64,000 nt of DNA from Nephrocerus scutellatus (lineage: Eukaryota; Arthropoda; Insecta; Diptera; Pipunculidae). The stretch is taken from the NCBI GenBank assembly GCA_947095585.1, contig OX352761.1:86680419-86744418 (forward strand), written 5' to 3'. The translations under genes were made by a program, and so were the position numbers. Shown in pieces: positions 34,119 through 45,094 of the stretch. Every line of letters begins with the position of its first letter. Positions within the stretch are counted from its first letter, which is position 1. The notes under the pieces are model-generated. The model was given only the letters and a program-made list of their open reading frames with translations, searched no databases and was not told the origin of the DNA.

Positions 34119-35990
34119 AAGCTAATAGAAGAGTCTGTAAATTCATTAAAGAAGGCAAAACTATAGCTGTAGGTGAGAGACAAGACAAATTATTTGAAAT
34201 GAAAATTAAGATAATGCAAATCAAAAATGGCAAAGAAAGTGCTGATGAATATCAAGCTTGTATTGCTGAGAAAAGTTCCTTTGAAGAATGGCATCAAAAA
34301 TTGGCTCATCAAAACTACACTCAAATTAAAAAGATTTTGAAAAATTATGACATTAATCCAAAAGGAAATGACAAAATAGTCTGTGAGCCTTGCGCATTGA
34401 GTAAAATCCACCGACTACCTTTTCTTCAGCAAAGCAGTACAAAAACTAGTCGCATTGGACAAATAATCCACGCAAATGTGTGTGGACCACTACCAGAAAG
34501 GTCATTCACAGGTGCAAAGTATTTCCTTCTATTGAAGGATGATTACTCACATTACAGAACCGTATATTTCTTGGGTGCAAAATCAGACGTACTGGAGACT
34601 GGAGACTATATAAAGAAAACAGAAAAACATTGCCCCAGAGGAATAGAAATTTTTAGATCTGACAATGGCCTGAAATTTGTCAATCAAGAAGTCACAAAAT
34701 TAATGAAAGAATATGGAATTTCTCACCAAAATTCAGTAGTCTATTGCCCTGAGCAAAATGGTAAAATAGAACGCGAAAACAGAACTGTTGTAGAAGCTGC
34801 TCGTACAATCAGAAGCAGTAAACACTGCCGTTTATATTTTGAACTCCACAGTAACCAGTAGCATTAAGAATCAATCACCACATGAAATTTGGTACAACAA
34901 GCGACCCGATACTCTGGAATTCCATATATTTGGAGAGAAAGTTTACGTGAAATTGCCTGAAAATAAAGTAAAGAAGCTAGACCTGAAAGGGGAAATAGGT
35001 TACTTTGTAGGCGATACTGTAAAAGGTAACAGAGCTTGGATTCCAAAGGAAGATGATATTTTTGTCAGAAAACATATTATCTATACAGGAAAATTAATGG
35101 AATCTACTAAAGAAAATCAAAATCCAAACACTATTGTATCTCCCTGAGGAAGAAAATATACAATTCAAAAGAAAGGAAGAAAAGATGACGAGCAAATTAA
35201 AGAAAATATACAATTCAAAAATAGTCAGGCTGAAAGAAAAGATGACGAGCAAATTGAAGAAAATTTAGAAAATCTTGTTATCTTACCAATTTTCTGATTC
35301 AGAAGAATAAACTGAGAAATTTTGTATGCCAGAAGCCGAAAGGAGTACAAGAATACAACTAAGAGATCGATCCAAACTAAATAAACCTAAGAAATTAGAA
35401 GGCTACGAAGTAGATTTAGATAATGTTATTGCATTATAAACCCAGAAAAAACGCTGACTTTTCAACAAGCAGTAAATGGTACGAATGCACAAGAGTGGAA
35501 ACAAGCAATGGAGGAGGAGATGAATTCCTTAAAAAACCGCAAAGTGTGGGAGCTCGTTGAAGTACCAAAGAACTCGACCATAGTTAAAAATAAGTAGGTT
35601 TATAAATAAAAAACTTATACGAATGGAAATATACAAGAATTTAGAGCCAGATTAGTAGCCAAAGGCTTCTCTCAGCGAGAAGGAATGGACTTCAACGAAA
35701 CCTTTAGCCCTGTAGTAAGGTTCGACTCCATCCGAATATTATTAACAGTGATCGTTCAAGAAAATTTAGTACTCAAACAGTTTGACGTAAAGACTGCTTT
35801 ATTAAATGGTTATATAAAGGAGTTTATATACATGAAGCAGCCAACAGGATTCAACGATGGTACAACAAGAGTATGTAAGCTACTAAAAAGTTTTTATGGT
35901 TTACGTCAATCGTCTAGATGTTGGAACCAAAGAATAAAAGTTTTTCTAACAAACTATGGACTCAAACAATCAAAGGCTGATCCTTGTATA
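34119..35990 (+). pseudogene. Copia pol remnant B (pre-integrase, integrase, first half of RT)
   Basis: The gag-pre-integrase domain has EEWHQKLAHQNY and CEPCALSKIHRLPF (H-C-C zinc site, about 34285-34425). The integrase core reads HANVCGPLPERSF, where the usual first Asp (HxDxCGP) is Asn, then IFRSDNGLKFVN (second Asp) and PEQNGKIERENRT (Glu). A deletion near 34850 shifts frame. The RT part at 35685-35990 contains FDVKTALLNGYIKEFIYM and KADPC and is then split by a 327-bp insertion. Stops occur at 35145, 35440 and 35597. Confidence 0.9.
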
Positions 35991-36317
35991 AGTTAATTTA
36001 TTCAATTTGATTATTTCTAAAAAAATATTTTTCCAGTCAGAGTTTCCACTTAATATTAATATCTACACTACAACTGAATTTTACATGTTAATTTTCTTAA
36101 CAGCTAAATTTCCATTTACAAAATATTGCTGATTCTTGACAATTTAGAAATAATAAAATTGATTTTGTTCGCCAGACGCTGAGTCGACATCCGGTGGTTT
36201 TATTTCAAAAATGTAAAATTGCTTCAGTCAGCACTTGTGCAATACCTACCTTTATATCGCTAGACGTTAACCTCGTTAACTTATATACCTGTTAATCAAA
36301 AATAATCTTATAATACT
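35991..36317 (+). mobile_element. Candidate errantivirus-type solo LTR in copia RT
   Basis: The 327-bp insertion separates KADPC from SIYKDDGLVAG in the copia RT. It begins AGTTAATTTATT and ends ATAATACT. AGT…ACT ends and AT-rich targets (TATA on the left, TTTA on the right) are typical of errantivirus LTRs. An AATAAA signal lies near 36152. The env relic nearby could come from the same family, but this is inference. Confidence 0.45.
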
Positions 36318-36321
36318 TTTA

Positions 36322-37264
36322 GTGAGCATCTACAAAGATGATGGACTAGTAGCTGGAATCGACGAAAAGACAGTGAATGATTTCTTGTGTGTACTTGAGA
36401 AAGAATTTGATATCACTTCAGGCGATGCTGATACTTACCTTGGTTTAAAGATAGAAAGACAAAACGATGGCTCTATTTTCTTAAGTCAAAGTGCCTACAC
36501 AAGAAAAAATTAAATCTTAAAAAATTTAATTTAGAGCAAGCAAATGCTCTTGCAATACCAGCCGATCCACATCAACAGTTGAATGTAAATTTAAATGATA
36601 ATGAGAAGACTGAGTTAACGACTGCTCCCTATAGAGAAGCTGTGGGCAGCTTGTTATATTAGGTACGAGACCTGATATGTCCTTTTCGGTTAGTATGGCT
36701 AGTCGATATATGGAAAAACCAACAAAATTGCATTCGAATGCAGTCAAGAGAATAATGAAGTATATAAAAGGAACTGTTGATTATGGTTTGCACTTTAAGA
36801 AGCAAAAAACATTTTCCTTATGTGGCTACAGTGATGCAGATTTTGCAGGAGATATTAAAACACTCAAATCAACTACAGGATTTATAGTTATTTGGAGTGG
36901 ATGTGTTGTTAGTTGGTGTTCTCAAAGACAGTCTACAGTCGCCACCTTTACCACTTATTCGGAATACATTGCAGCCTTTCAAACAATCAATGAAATAGTT
37001 TATCCTTATCAAAATATTACTACAACTCTCAATATTGACAATCAACGTACACTTGAATTGATTAAAAATCCTGTTCTTCACAAACGAAGTACACATATCG
37101 ACGTACAATATCACTACATCCGAGAACAGTATGACAAGAAAGTTTTTAAACTAAAATACATCAACACCAAAGAACAACCAGCAGGTATCCTCACCAAACC
37201 CTTGGAAGGAAGAATCTTCGAAATTCATCGCAACAGAATATGCTCCAAGTTTGAAGAGGATTAA
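36322..37264 (+). pseudogene. Copia RT second half and RNase H
   Basis: The RT catalytic motif reads IYKDD where the family has YVDD. LGLKIERQNDGSIFLSQSAY follows. A stop at about 36511 and a frameshift near 36660 precede the RNase H region at 36677-37264. That region has GYSDADFAGD, TTGFIVIWSGCVVSW and YINTKEQPAGILTKPL, and ends at a TAA shortly before the 3' LTR. The connection domain is intact enough to assign but not to function. Confidence 0.9.
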
Positions 37265-37351
37265 TAACTTCTGCATACTGTAATTTTTTTTTTAAATTGT
37301 TTGTTCGATTTTGAATAATTTTTATATTCTATATTCCATATTCCATGGGAG

Positions 37352-37591
37352 TGCCAGAATTGTTATTTATAAATTATGTTTTATGGATACAACTTGTTGT
37401 TTATTACAATGATGATGGCAACACTATTCAGTTTATACTTTAATGAAGTACACATAACAATCTAATAAATCAATCCATCTAACAAAAAGAGCTAAGAACA
37501 TGTGTTTTTCATTACTTCGTTTTTAATAATAAATTGTTTGTTAATTAAAACATCTGAAATTATTTACTCATAATTCCACATACAAACGACA
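37352..37591 (+). mobile_element. Copia-type 3' LTR
   Basis: The 240-bp LTR starts TGCCAGAATTG and ends AAACGACA. It matches the LTR at 20560 with scattered substitutions and a 19-bp length difference. A short purine run (CATGGGAG) precedes it. The right flank GATGTGGATTGG aligns with the satellite word GAAATGGCTTGG. Confidence 0.85.
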
Positions 37592-37988
37592 GATGTGGAT
37601 TGGTCCACAAAATTCCAGAACCTATTGGCCCTATCCAAGAATTTCCATGAAACAATTCTTATAGTCACATCTTAGTCCTACATACCGCATTTTATACGAA
37701 TCGCTTTAGAAATGACATTGTCCACAAAATTCCAGACCCTATTGGCCAGATCCCAGATTTTCCATAGGAACATGTCTTATGCTCGCATCTTAGTCCTACA
37801 TTTCAAATTTCATATGAATCGCTTGAGAAATTGCTGAGTCCACAAAACTCCAGACCCTATTGGCCAGATCACAGAATTTCCATAGGAACAAATTTTATAG
37901 TCGCATCTTAGTCCAACGTACAAAATTTCATACGAATCGCTTAAGAAATTGCTTAGTCCACAAAATTCCAGACCCTATTCGCTTTATC
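37592..37988 (-). repeat. Satellite, reverse orientation
   Basis: About 3.4 monomers of the same family as 6303-17079 but inverted (CCACAAAATTCCAGACCCTATTGG, CATAGGAACA, CTTAGTCCTAC, ATACGAATCGCTT). They are more diverged from the big array than its members are from each other. Confidence 0.9.
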
Positions 37989-38975
37989 CAAGAAATCCCA
38001 TCATATAAATAATATCTTAGGAATAAAAACGGTAATTTTGTATTATTTGTATTTGTTATTTTGTTTGGTTTGAAGTCAGAATCATTTGGCTTCTTGGTAA
38101 AATGGCTTCTTCCAGACTACACTACAGTCATTCTTAATGCTTAAAATGAGATCAAACTACCTTCTTGCGCATTGTAGATGTGTGTACCTATTACTGCTGA
38201 AACACAATGGAAGCTACGACCGCTGCTTAAGCCGCTATCCATTGAGGTCGCCCATAAGTGTAACTCATTGTCTGAAAAAATTCGTCTATAATAAAGTCGT
38301 GCACATTTCTCATAATAGTTTGTTCCCGTACTTTTTGTAGTAAAATTCCTAAAAGAACGAATTGACATAAAAGTCGCTCACAGAAAAGACACAAAAAAGT
38401 TGTGGTAAACTTAGTTTAAGTTTAAGAGGAGTGTTACTTGGATGCTCAGAAGCCATGCTCTTATCCCCTGAGCTACGGCGCCCACTTAACTCTTAAATTG
38501 ACCTTAACTCTGCTTAAATTGGGCTACGACTAACCTACTCTCCTAAGGTGGTTAGCCTTGGCTTTACGTTGGATGAATCGTTTTCTTGCTCATATCAGTG
38601 CTGTCATTGGTTGTTTCTACGGAAGCTTTATCTTGTCCAAGATTTGCTCCCTGTTAAGCTTAGATTCAGATTAGTACATTTCCTTATTACATTTTAAATA
38701 TGGAGTTGAATTATATTCTAGCTATCCTAAGTAACATTCATCGTCTTACTATGCTATAATCGTCTTACTATGCTCGTGATCATATCTTCCAGGACCAAAC
38801 ACCTCATTCCTCCTACACACTCCCACAACTTCATAGAGCAATATTTTATTATTCAAAAAGAAAAATGTTAAGTGTCCACTGTTATGTCATTCTTATGTCC
38901 CATGTTAAGTGTCTCATGTTAAATGTCACACTTTTATGCCCCATGTTAAGTGTCTTATGTCAACTGTCCCATGTT
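37989..38975. repeat. Dispersed repeat R, copy 2, left part
   Basis: Near-identical to 5241-6245, beginning CATCATATAAATAATATC. It is split after CCCATGTT (38975) by a LINE, and the remainder is at 41761-41822. Copy 1 shows the uninterrupted site. Confidence 0.85.
38170..38483 (-). mobile_element. Damaged tRNA-derived SINE-like sequence within R copy 2
   Basis: Same structure as 5440-5763. The minus-strand head GGGCGCCGTAGCTCAGGGG starts at 38483, with an A box at 38465-38475 and the B box missing. The intact GGGCGCC start here is closer to the complete SINE at 53606. Confidence 0.55.
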
Positions 38976-39349
38976 CAGCCGGACCGACCACCGACCAGTA
39001 CGGACGCGTTTTTCTTCCGCTTAATATAATTAAATATCAATTCATATTCCCTTACGCAGCAATATAAGCTGGGCTCACCGAGTAGAACAATTTCTCTAAA
39101 ACAATTATCTACGATTACATTAACTTTGATATCTGTTTACTTGCAATTTTCGGTCATTTTCGTATTTCGTAATGAATTAGTGTCTACTTGCAACATTCGG
39201 TCATCGCCCTAAGTTTAATACAAATTACTGATATTTGCCAAATTGCAATTCTCGGTCATCGCCGCTGTTTCGTGTGTTCCACAACGCTTTCGTGACCTAC
39301 TTTTGTTTGATCTTTTGTTACTGACCTTCCCCCATAACCCAGCTTAACA

Positions 39350-40480
39350 ATGTCGCAGCTCTGCGGGTTTTCGAATTGTGCGGTTAAAGATACCAACGCG
39401 GAAATAATCCAGTGCAATTGTCTTTGTGTTAAATCTTTCCACCCCATTTGTGTTAAAGATCTCACAACTAACTTTTTGTTTTTCTGTGACGAGTGCAATA
39501 ACATTTCCCTTTCCCATTTGATGCGTGCTATTAAGTGTATTAATGACTCCATTGCGTCTTTAATGTCGGATAACAAACTGCACTATAAGAAACTACTCTG
39601 TCAACTATCTAAAATCGATGAGTTAAATAAAAGCTTCGATGAGTTCAGTAACACTACAGACCACTCAACTAACCATTTGAATTCTAAACTTAGTGGTTTA
39701 GGCAAGCTACTCGCAAATATCGTTGATGTGTTAAATAACCCCCCTAGTGACCCCGTGAATCAAAATCTTCTATCGCTTAGAAATGACTTATTATCCGCCC
39801 TCGACTCGCGTATCCCCTTAATTAACGAGTCCTTCAAATCGTTCGTTCAGTCCCAATTATCAAAATTCAATGACTCGTTAAAATCCCTTCGCTCCGATTT
39901 GAAAACGCTTCCCCAAAACCCCAGTGTTGATCACTTTTCTTTCTACCAGCAAGCTTACTTCCGCTTTTCCACCCTCTGCGAATCTCTCTATCTAGAATAC
40001 ATCTACAGAATGCAACATAGCCTTATCACTGATCCTAGACGTTTCTACCAATTTATTAACGTCAAAAGAAAGTCCGATGGCTTCCTGTCCACTCTAAAAC
40101 TAAACAACACTTCATCTGCAGACCCTAAAGTAATAACCAACCTCTTTGCCACCTATTTCAGCCAATCATTTAGTGACCACCCTTACGAACCGGCACTTGA
40201 CTATTTTAACTACCTGAATAATGACCCTCAAACCTCTCTTGTCTCTGTCGACATAAAGACTGATATAGTGCGCGAAAAGATTAATCGTCTCAAGGATGAC
40301 TTTTCCCCCGGTCCCGATGGTGTGCCCGCCATATTCTTAAAAAAATGTGTAAACGCTATAAGTCAGCCCCTTACGACATTATTTCGACTCTCACTCTCCC
40401 AAGCCATTTTCCCAAAATTATGGAAGGACTCCTTTATTTTCCGTATTCATAAAAAAGTTAGTAAAAGCACGGTTTCTTAA
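39350..40480 (+). pseudogene. ORF1-RT in-frame fusion created by deletion (LINE A)
   Basis: A single 376-codon frame starts at ATG 39350. Residues about 1-50 form a PHD-like Cys/His cluster (CGF-x2-C, CNCLC, HPIC, CDEC). A Ser/Asn-rich region follows to about 200. From about residue 205 the sequence is the pre-RT and RT fingers of the polymerase (INRLKDDFSPGPDGVPAIF at about 310-328). The AP endonuclease that should lie between is missing, so an in-frame deletion fused ORF1 to RT. The frame ends at 40480, with RT continuing in other frames. PHD-type ORF1 proteins are known from CR1-group LINEs. Confidence 0.8.
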
Positions 40481-40489
40481 AGGGCAGGT

Positions 40490-41614
40490 CCACTACGACT
40501 TACCTCACCGAATTTGTCTCTAAAAATCTCAAGCCTTAGAGGATAGTAAGGAAAAGGATGTCATCACTACCAACTTCAGCAAGGCTTTTGATAAAATATG
40601 CCACCAAACCATTTACCTTAAACTTAAAGCCCTCGGATTTCCACCCTTTTTCATTTCATGGCTGAAATCGTACCTCGAGAAATGCCAGTACAGGGTTCTC
40701 TTCAGATTCTCAATCTCAGACCCCATTAACTCCACTTCAGGTGTCCCAAAAGGCAGTCATCTCGGTCCATTGATCTTTGTCCTAACAATAAACGATGTTG
40801 GTCACATCATAAAAGATTCAGATCTGCACATTTATGCGGATGATATGAAAATAATTAAGGTAATATCTACCCCAACGATTCTCTATTACTTCAAAACGAC
40901 CTTAACTCATTCTACACCTGGTGCTACAAAAACTTCTTAGAACTTAATGTTGGTAAATGTCAATCCATTACGTTCTCCCGCAAGCAAATTCCCCCACCCT
41001 TCAGAACCTATTACTTTCGGAACAATCCAGTTCCTTCAGTCTCTTCTATATGCGATCTGGGTATAATCTGTGACAGGGAGCTCAACTTCCGTTCCCATAA
41101 AACGATGGTCCAAAGAATTTTCTAACCCTTACGTTACTAAATCCCATTACATTACCTTTGTCAGAAAACAGCTTGAATACGCCAGCCAAGTCTGGTCTCC
41201 ATTTCACGACACCCACTTCATTAATTTGAAGCTGTGCAGCGCAGGTTTATCCGTTTTGCATTACGCGGTCTCCCATGGGCCGACAACTATATCCTACCCC
41301 CCTACGAAAATAGGCTAAAATTGATTAACTTGCAAACCCTTGTAAAACGTCGCGAAGTTGCTGACATACTCTTCATACACCAACTATTATTTGGAACAAT
41401 CGATTCTCCCGCACTATTAGAAATGATCTCCCTTCACACTAACCCACGTAGCCTTAGATCTGTTCCGCTCTTTTGTCTCCCTCACCACCGCACCAACTAC
41501 GGCTATTTTGAACCAATGTCCAGAATGCTGCGAATGGCTAACAAGGCACAGAACAACTTTGATTTCCGTTCAAGTATATCCTCCCTTCGAAATTCCCTTT
41601 ATAACCCCCCTTGA
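40490..41614 (+). pseudogene. RT palm and C-terminal domain of LINE A
   Basis: After a short gap, RT continues: GRSTTTYLTEFV, then motif A as TNFSKAFDK (first catalytic Asp is Asn), GVPKGSHLGPLIF (usual Gln is Lys) and a catalytic HIYADDMK (about 40830). Frame changes occur near 40870 and 41100. The C-terminal domain at 41234-41614 (RRFIRFALRGLPW, NLQTLVKRREVADILF, HHRTNYGYFEPMSRM) is open and ends before the 3' UTR. The enzyme is inactive. Confidence 0.85.
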
Positions 41615-41760
41615 CATTTCTTCCCTTTAAGTTAGGTATTATTATTAAGTAGTATTAAAGAAAAAAATATATAAAAGTCCAGTGGGCCCTCGGGCCCGCC
41701 CGTTGAAAAAAAAAAAATAGGTTAAGTTAAGTTAAGCTTGTATTAAGCAAATAAATAAAT

Positions 41761-41822
41761 AAATGTCAAACTTATACCTTTATTTTATGCCTCGTTATCT
41801 ATACTTATATTTTATATGTTCT
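41761..41822. repeat. Dispersed repeat R, copy 2, right part
   Basis: AAATGTCAAACTTATACC to TATATGTT continues R after the LINE and leads straight into forward-oriented satellite, exactly as at 6303. Confidence 0.85.
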
Positions 41823-43629
41823 AAAATTCTGGAGTTGACCAAGAGGGTCTGGAATTTCACGATCTAAGTAATTTCTCAAGCGACTCACATAAAATTCGAA
41901 ATGTAGGACTAAGATGCGAGCATAAGACTTGTTCCTATGTAAATTCTGGGATCTGGCCAATAGAGTCTGGAGAAATTGCTGAATCCACAAAATTCCAGAC
42001 CCTATTGGCCAGATCACAGAATTTCCATAGGAACAAATGTTATAGACGCATCTTAGTCCTACGTACAGAATTTCATACGAATCGCTTAAGAAATTGTTTA
42101 GTCCACAAAATTCCCGACCCTATTGGCTTTATCCAAGAAATCCCATAGGAACAAGTCTTATAGTCGCATTTTAGTCCTACATACCGAATTTCATACGAAT
42201 CGCTTGAGAAATGTCTTGGTCCACAAAATTCCAGACCCTTTTGGCCAGATACCAGAGTTTCCATAGGAACAAACGTTAGTCGTATCATAGTCCTACATAC
42301 CGAATTTAATACGAATCGCTTGAGAAATGGCTTGGTCGACAAAATTCCAGACCCTATTGGCCAGATCCCAACATTTCGCATTGCATCTTAGTCCTACATA
42401 CCGAATTTCATACGAATCGCTTGGCCCACAAAATGCCAGACCCTATTGGTCCTATCCCAGAATTTCCTTAGGAACTAGTCTTATAGTCGCATCTTAGTCC
42501 TACATACCAAGCTTCATAGAAATCGCTTGAGAAATGACTTGAGAAGAATTCCAAAATGTAACGAAAAATCATAACACAAAATCATAACGCAAAATTCTTT
42601 TTGATACGTGTTAAATTTTCTCATCACCGCCGATAAAGTAGTTTCACTTACAAAAAATATTATTATAAGTTACAAAAAAAAGGCATATTCCAGAATTTCC
42701 ATAGGAACAAGGCTTATGTTCGTATCTTAGTCCCGAGTTTCCATAGGAACAAACGTTAGTCGTATCATAGTCCTACATACCGAATTTAATACGAATCGCT
42801 TGAGAAATGGCTTGGTCCACAAAATTCCAGACCCTATTGGCCAGATCCCAACATTTCACATTGCATCTTAGTCCTACGTACAGAATTTCATACGAATCGC
42901 TTAAGAAATTGTTTAGTCCACAAAATTCCCGACCCTATTGGCTTTATCCAAGAAATCCCATAGGAACAAGTCTTATAGTCGCATTTTAGTCCTACATACC
43001 GAATTTCATACGAATCGCTTGAGAAATGACTTGGTCCACAAAATTCCAGACCCTTTTGGCCAGATACCAGAGTTTCCATAGGAACAAACGTTAGTCGTAT
43101 CATAGTCCTACATACCGAATTTAATACGAATCGCTTGAGAAATGGCTTGGTCAACAAAATTCCAGACCCTATTGGCCAGATCCCAACATTTCGCATTGCA
43201 TCTTAGTCCTACATAACGAATTTCATACGAATCGCTTGGTCTACAAAATGCCAGACCCTATTGGTCCTATCCCAGAATTTCCTTAGGAACTTGTCTTATA
43301 GTCGCATCTTAGTCCTACATACCAAGCTTCATAGAAATCGCTTGAGAAATGACTTGAGAAGAATTCAAAAATTTAACGCAAAAAACACAAAATCATAACG
43401 CAAAATTCTTTTTGATACGTGTTAAATTTTCTCATCACCGCCGATAAAGTAGTTTCACTTACAAAAAATATTATTATAAGTTACAAAAAAAAGGCATATT
43501 CCAGAATTTCCATAGGAACAAGGCTTATGTTTGTATCTTAGTCCTGTATTTCGTATTTCATACGAATCGCTTGAGAAATTGCTTAGATCCCGAAATTCCA
43601 GACCCTATTGGTTATATTCCATAATTTCC
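41823..43629. repeat. Satellite block with orientation switch and 815-bp duplication
   Basis: About 1.3 forward monomers (41823-41968) switch to reverse orientation at TAGAGTCTGGAG|AAATTGCTGAAT. The reverse part contains a tandem duplication of 815 bp (about 42063-42877 repeated from 42878), near-identical. Each copy carries a non-satellite insert (about 42545-42685 and 43355-43490) with CATAACGCAAAATTC and CACCGCCGATAAAG, of unknown origin. Confidence 0.85.
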
Positions 43630-45094
43630 AACTTGCAAGCTACCTTCCTACTATTTCCTTTTCTTTTGGCTTGTCGTTAATCATGTACAATAACTAGAGT
43701 AAATAACTCTTCGATCAATTAAAAAAAGAGCAGGGTAGGCTGTGTCGAGGACACGGGCGTGGGTTTTGAGCGTGACAACGTCTGTCCGGGACGAAAGAAA
43801 AGAAAACAAAGATCTTGTTGTCTGTGGGACATAAACACGGACGTATATATTAAAAAAAAATTCTATACTAAATACAAGTCCTACAACTTGCACCGTAGCT
43901 CATCATATACATTATCATCACATCACATTATATATAAATTATTTATCAGCGAATTTTAATGTTCATAACCACTAACTGTGAAGTGGCTGCATATTGCATA
44001 TCACTGCCCAAACAGAGTAATCAGCTTTTGGTTTCAACTCATAAAAAAATTTGAGTTGTTTTAAATTAAATTTGAAGAGAAGAGAAGTGAGCAGCACTAA
44101 CCAATGCATCGAAATTGAATGCTAAGAATGTCGCTTTGAAACATGCAGGCCAATTATTCGTGATTAAATTTCTTTTGCATTGTTCTCTCCCTTCTGTAAT
44201 AGATCAAAGAGTTATTCAATTTATAAAAAAATTGAGTAATTTTAAAATAAATTTTAAGAGAAATGAAATTGAAGAGAGAAGAATTTCGCTTTGATACATG
44301 CAGGCCAATTATTCATCATTAAATTTCTTTTGCATGGTTCTCTCTCTTCTGTAATTGATCGAAGAGTTATTTACTCTAGTTACTGTAAACATGACTAAGG
44401 ATAAGATAAGCGAAAAGAAAAGGAAATAGTTGCAAGTAAGCTCGCAGCACTGTATCGAGCAGAGCAGAGGACCGATAGAAAATGAACAGAGACTATACTA
44501 TTACTACGGCTGTGGTAAAGAATTAAGAATCTTCGCAGCTTGTGCTGCACAAAAAAATGGCAGGCAGTCGGTATGCACGAAATTGCGGCTATATTTTGAA
44601 CCGACTTACAGTCTGCTTGTAGGGCGACAATTTGACATTTACATTTTGCTATTTGCATCCCATTTTAAGTAGCTGCGTAAACTGCGCAGTCGATTTTTCT
44701 TTAATGCATTGGCTGAAAAGTGAAGTGAAAACCAATATGCAGTATAAACTGCGCAGCGGCTGAATTCTTGACCGCAGCCTACTACTGCATATGTTTATTT
44801 CGTTCTGCTCTGCTTGATTGTATGTTATTTAAACCACATACATGATCATCAATCACATCACATACAACGAATAAATAATTTATAAGCTGATTTAAATGTT
44901 CATAACAATTTATTGTGAGGTGGGTACATATTAAATATATCATATCACTGCACAAACATAGTAATGCAGTTGCGTCGATAGTAGTAGGAGAAGTAAGAGC
45001 TGTTAAAAAAATATGTGCGTGTAATCTTTACGCGCGGTTGGAGTGAAATTCTTTGACGTTGTGGCCAATATTACGATTAAATTAAAAGGCACGA
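43630..45094. repeat. Unidentified segment P, copy 1
   Basis: 1.46 kb of non-satellite DNA lies between reverse satellite monomers, starting AACTTGCAAGCTACC and ending AAAGGCACGAG. It repeats internally. The ATGCAGGCCAATTATTC block occurs at about 44143 and 44299. A CATCACATCACA…TTATTTATCAGC…GTTCATAAC block near 43905 recurs diverged near 44850. Open frames up to about 87 codons lack family resemblance. It could be a nonautonomous transposon or an LTR. Copies lie at 46769 and 48870. Confidence 0.75.

Larger units (their letters stand above)
38976..41760 (+). mobile_element. Non-LTR retrotransposon A (CR1/Jockey group), internally deleted
   Basis: It begins CAGCCGGACCGACC, where full-length elements would start, and ends in TAAATAAATAAA. 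The empty site is visible in R copy 1 (CATGTT|AAATGTCAAAC near 6240), so the boundaries are firm to a few bases. No obvious target duplication is present. A GC-rich GGGCCCTCGGGCCC hairpin lies near 41684 in the 3' UTR, before an A-run. Confidence 0.9.
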
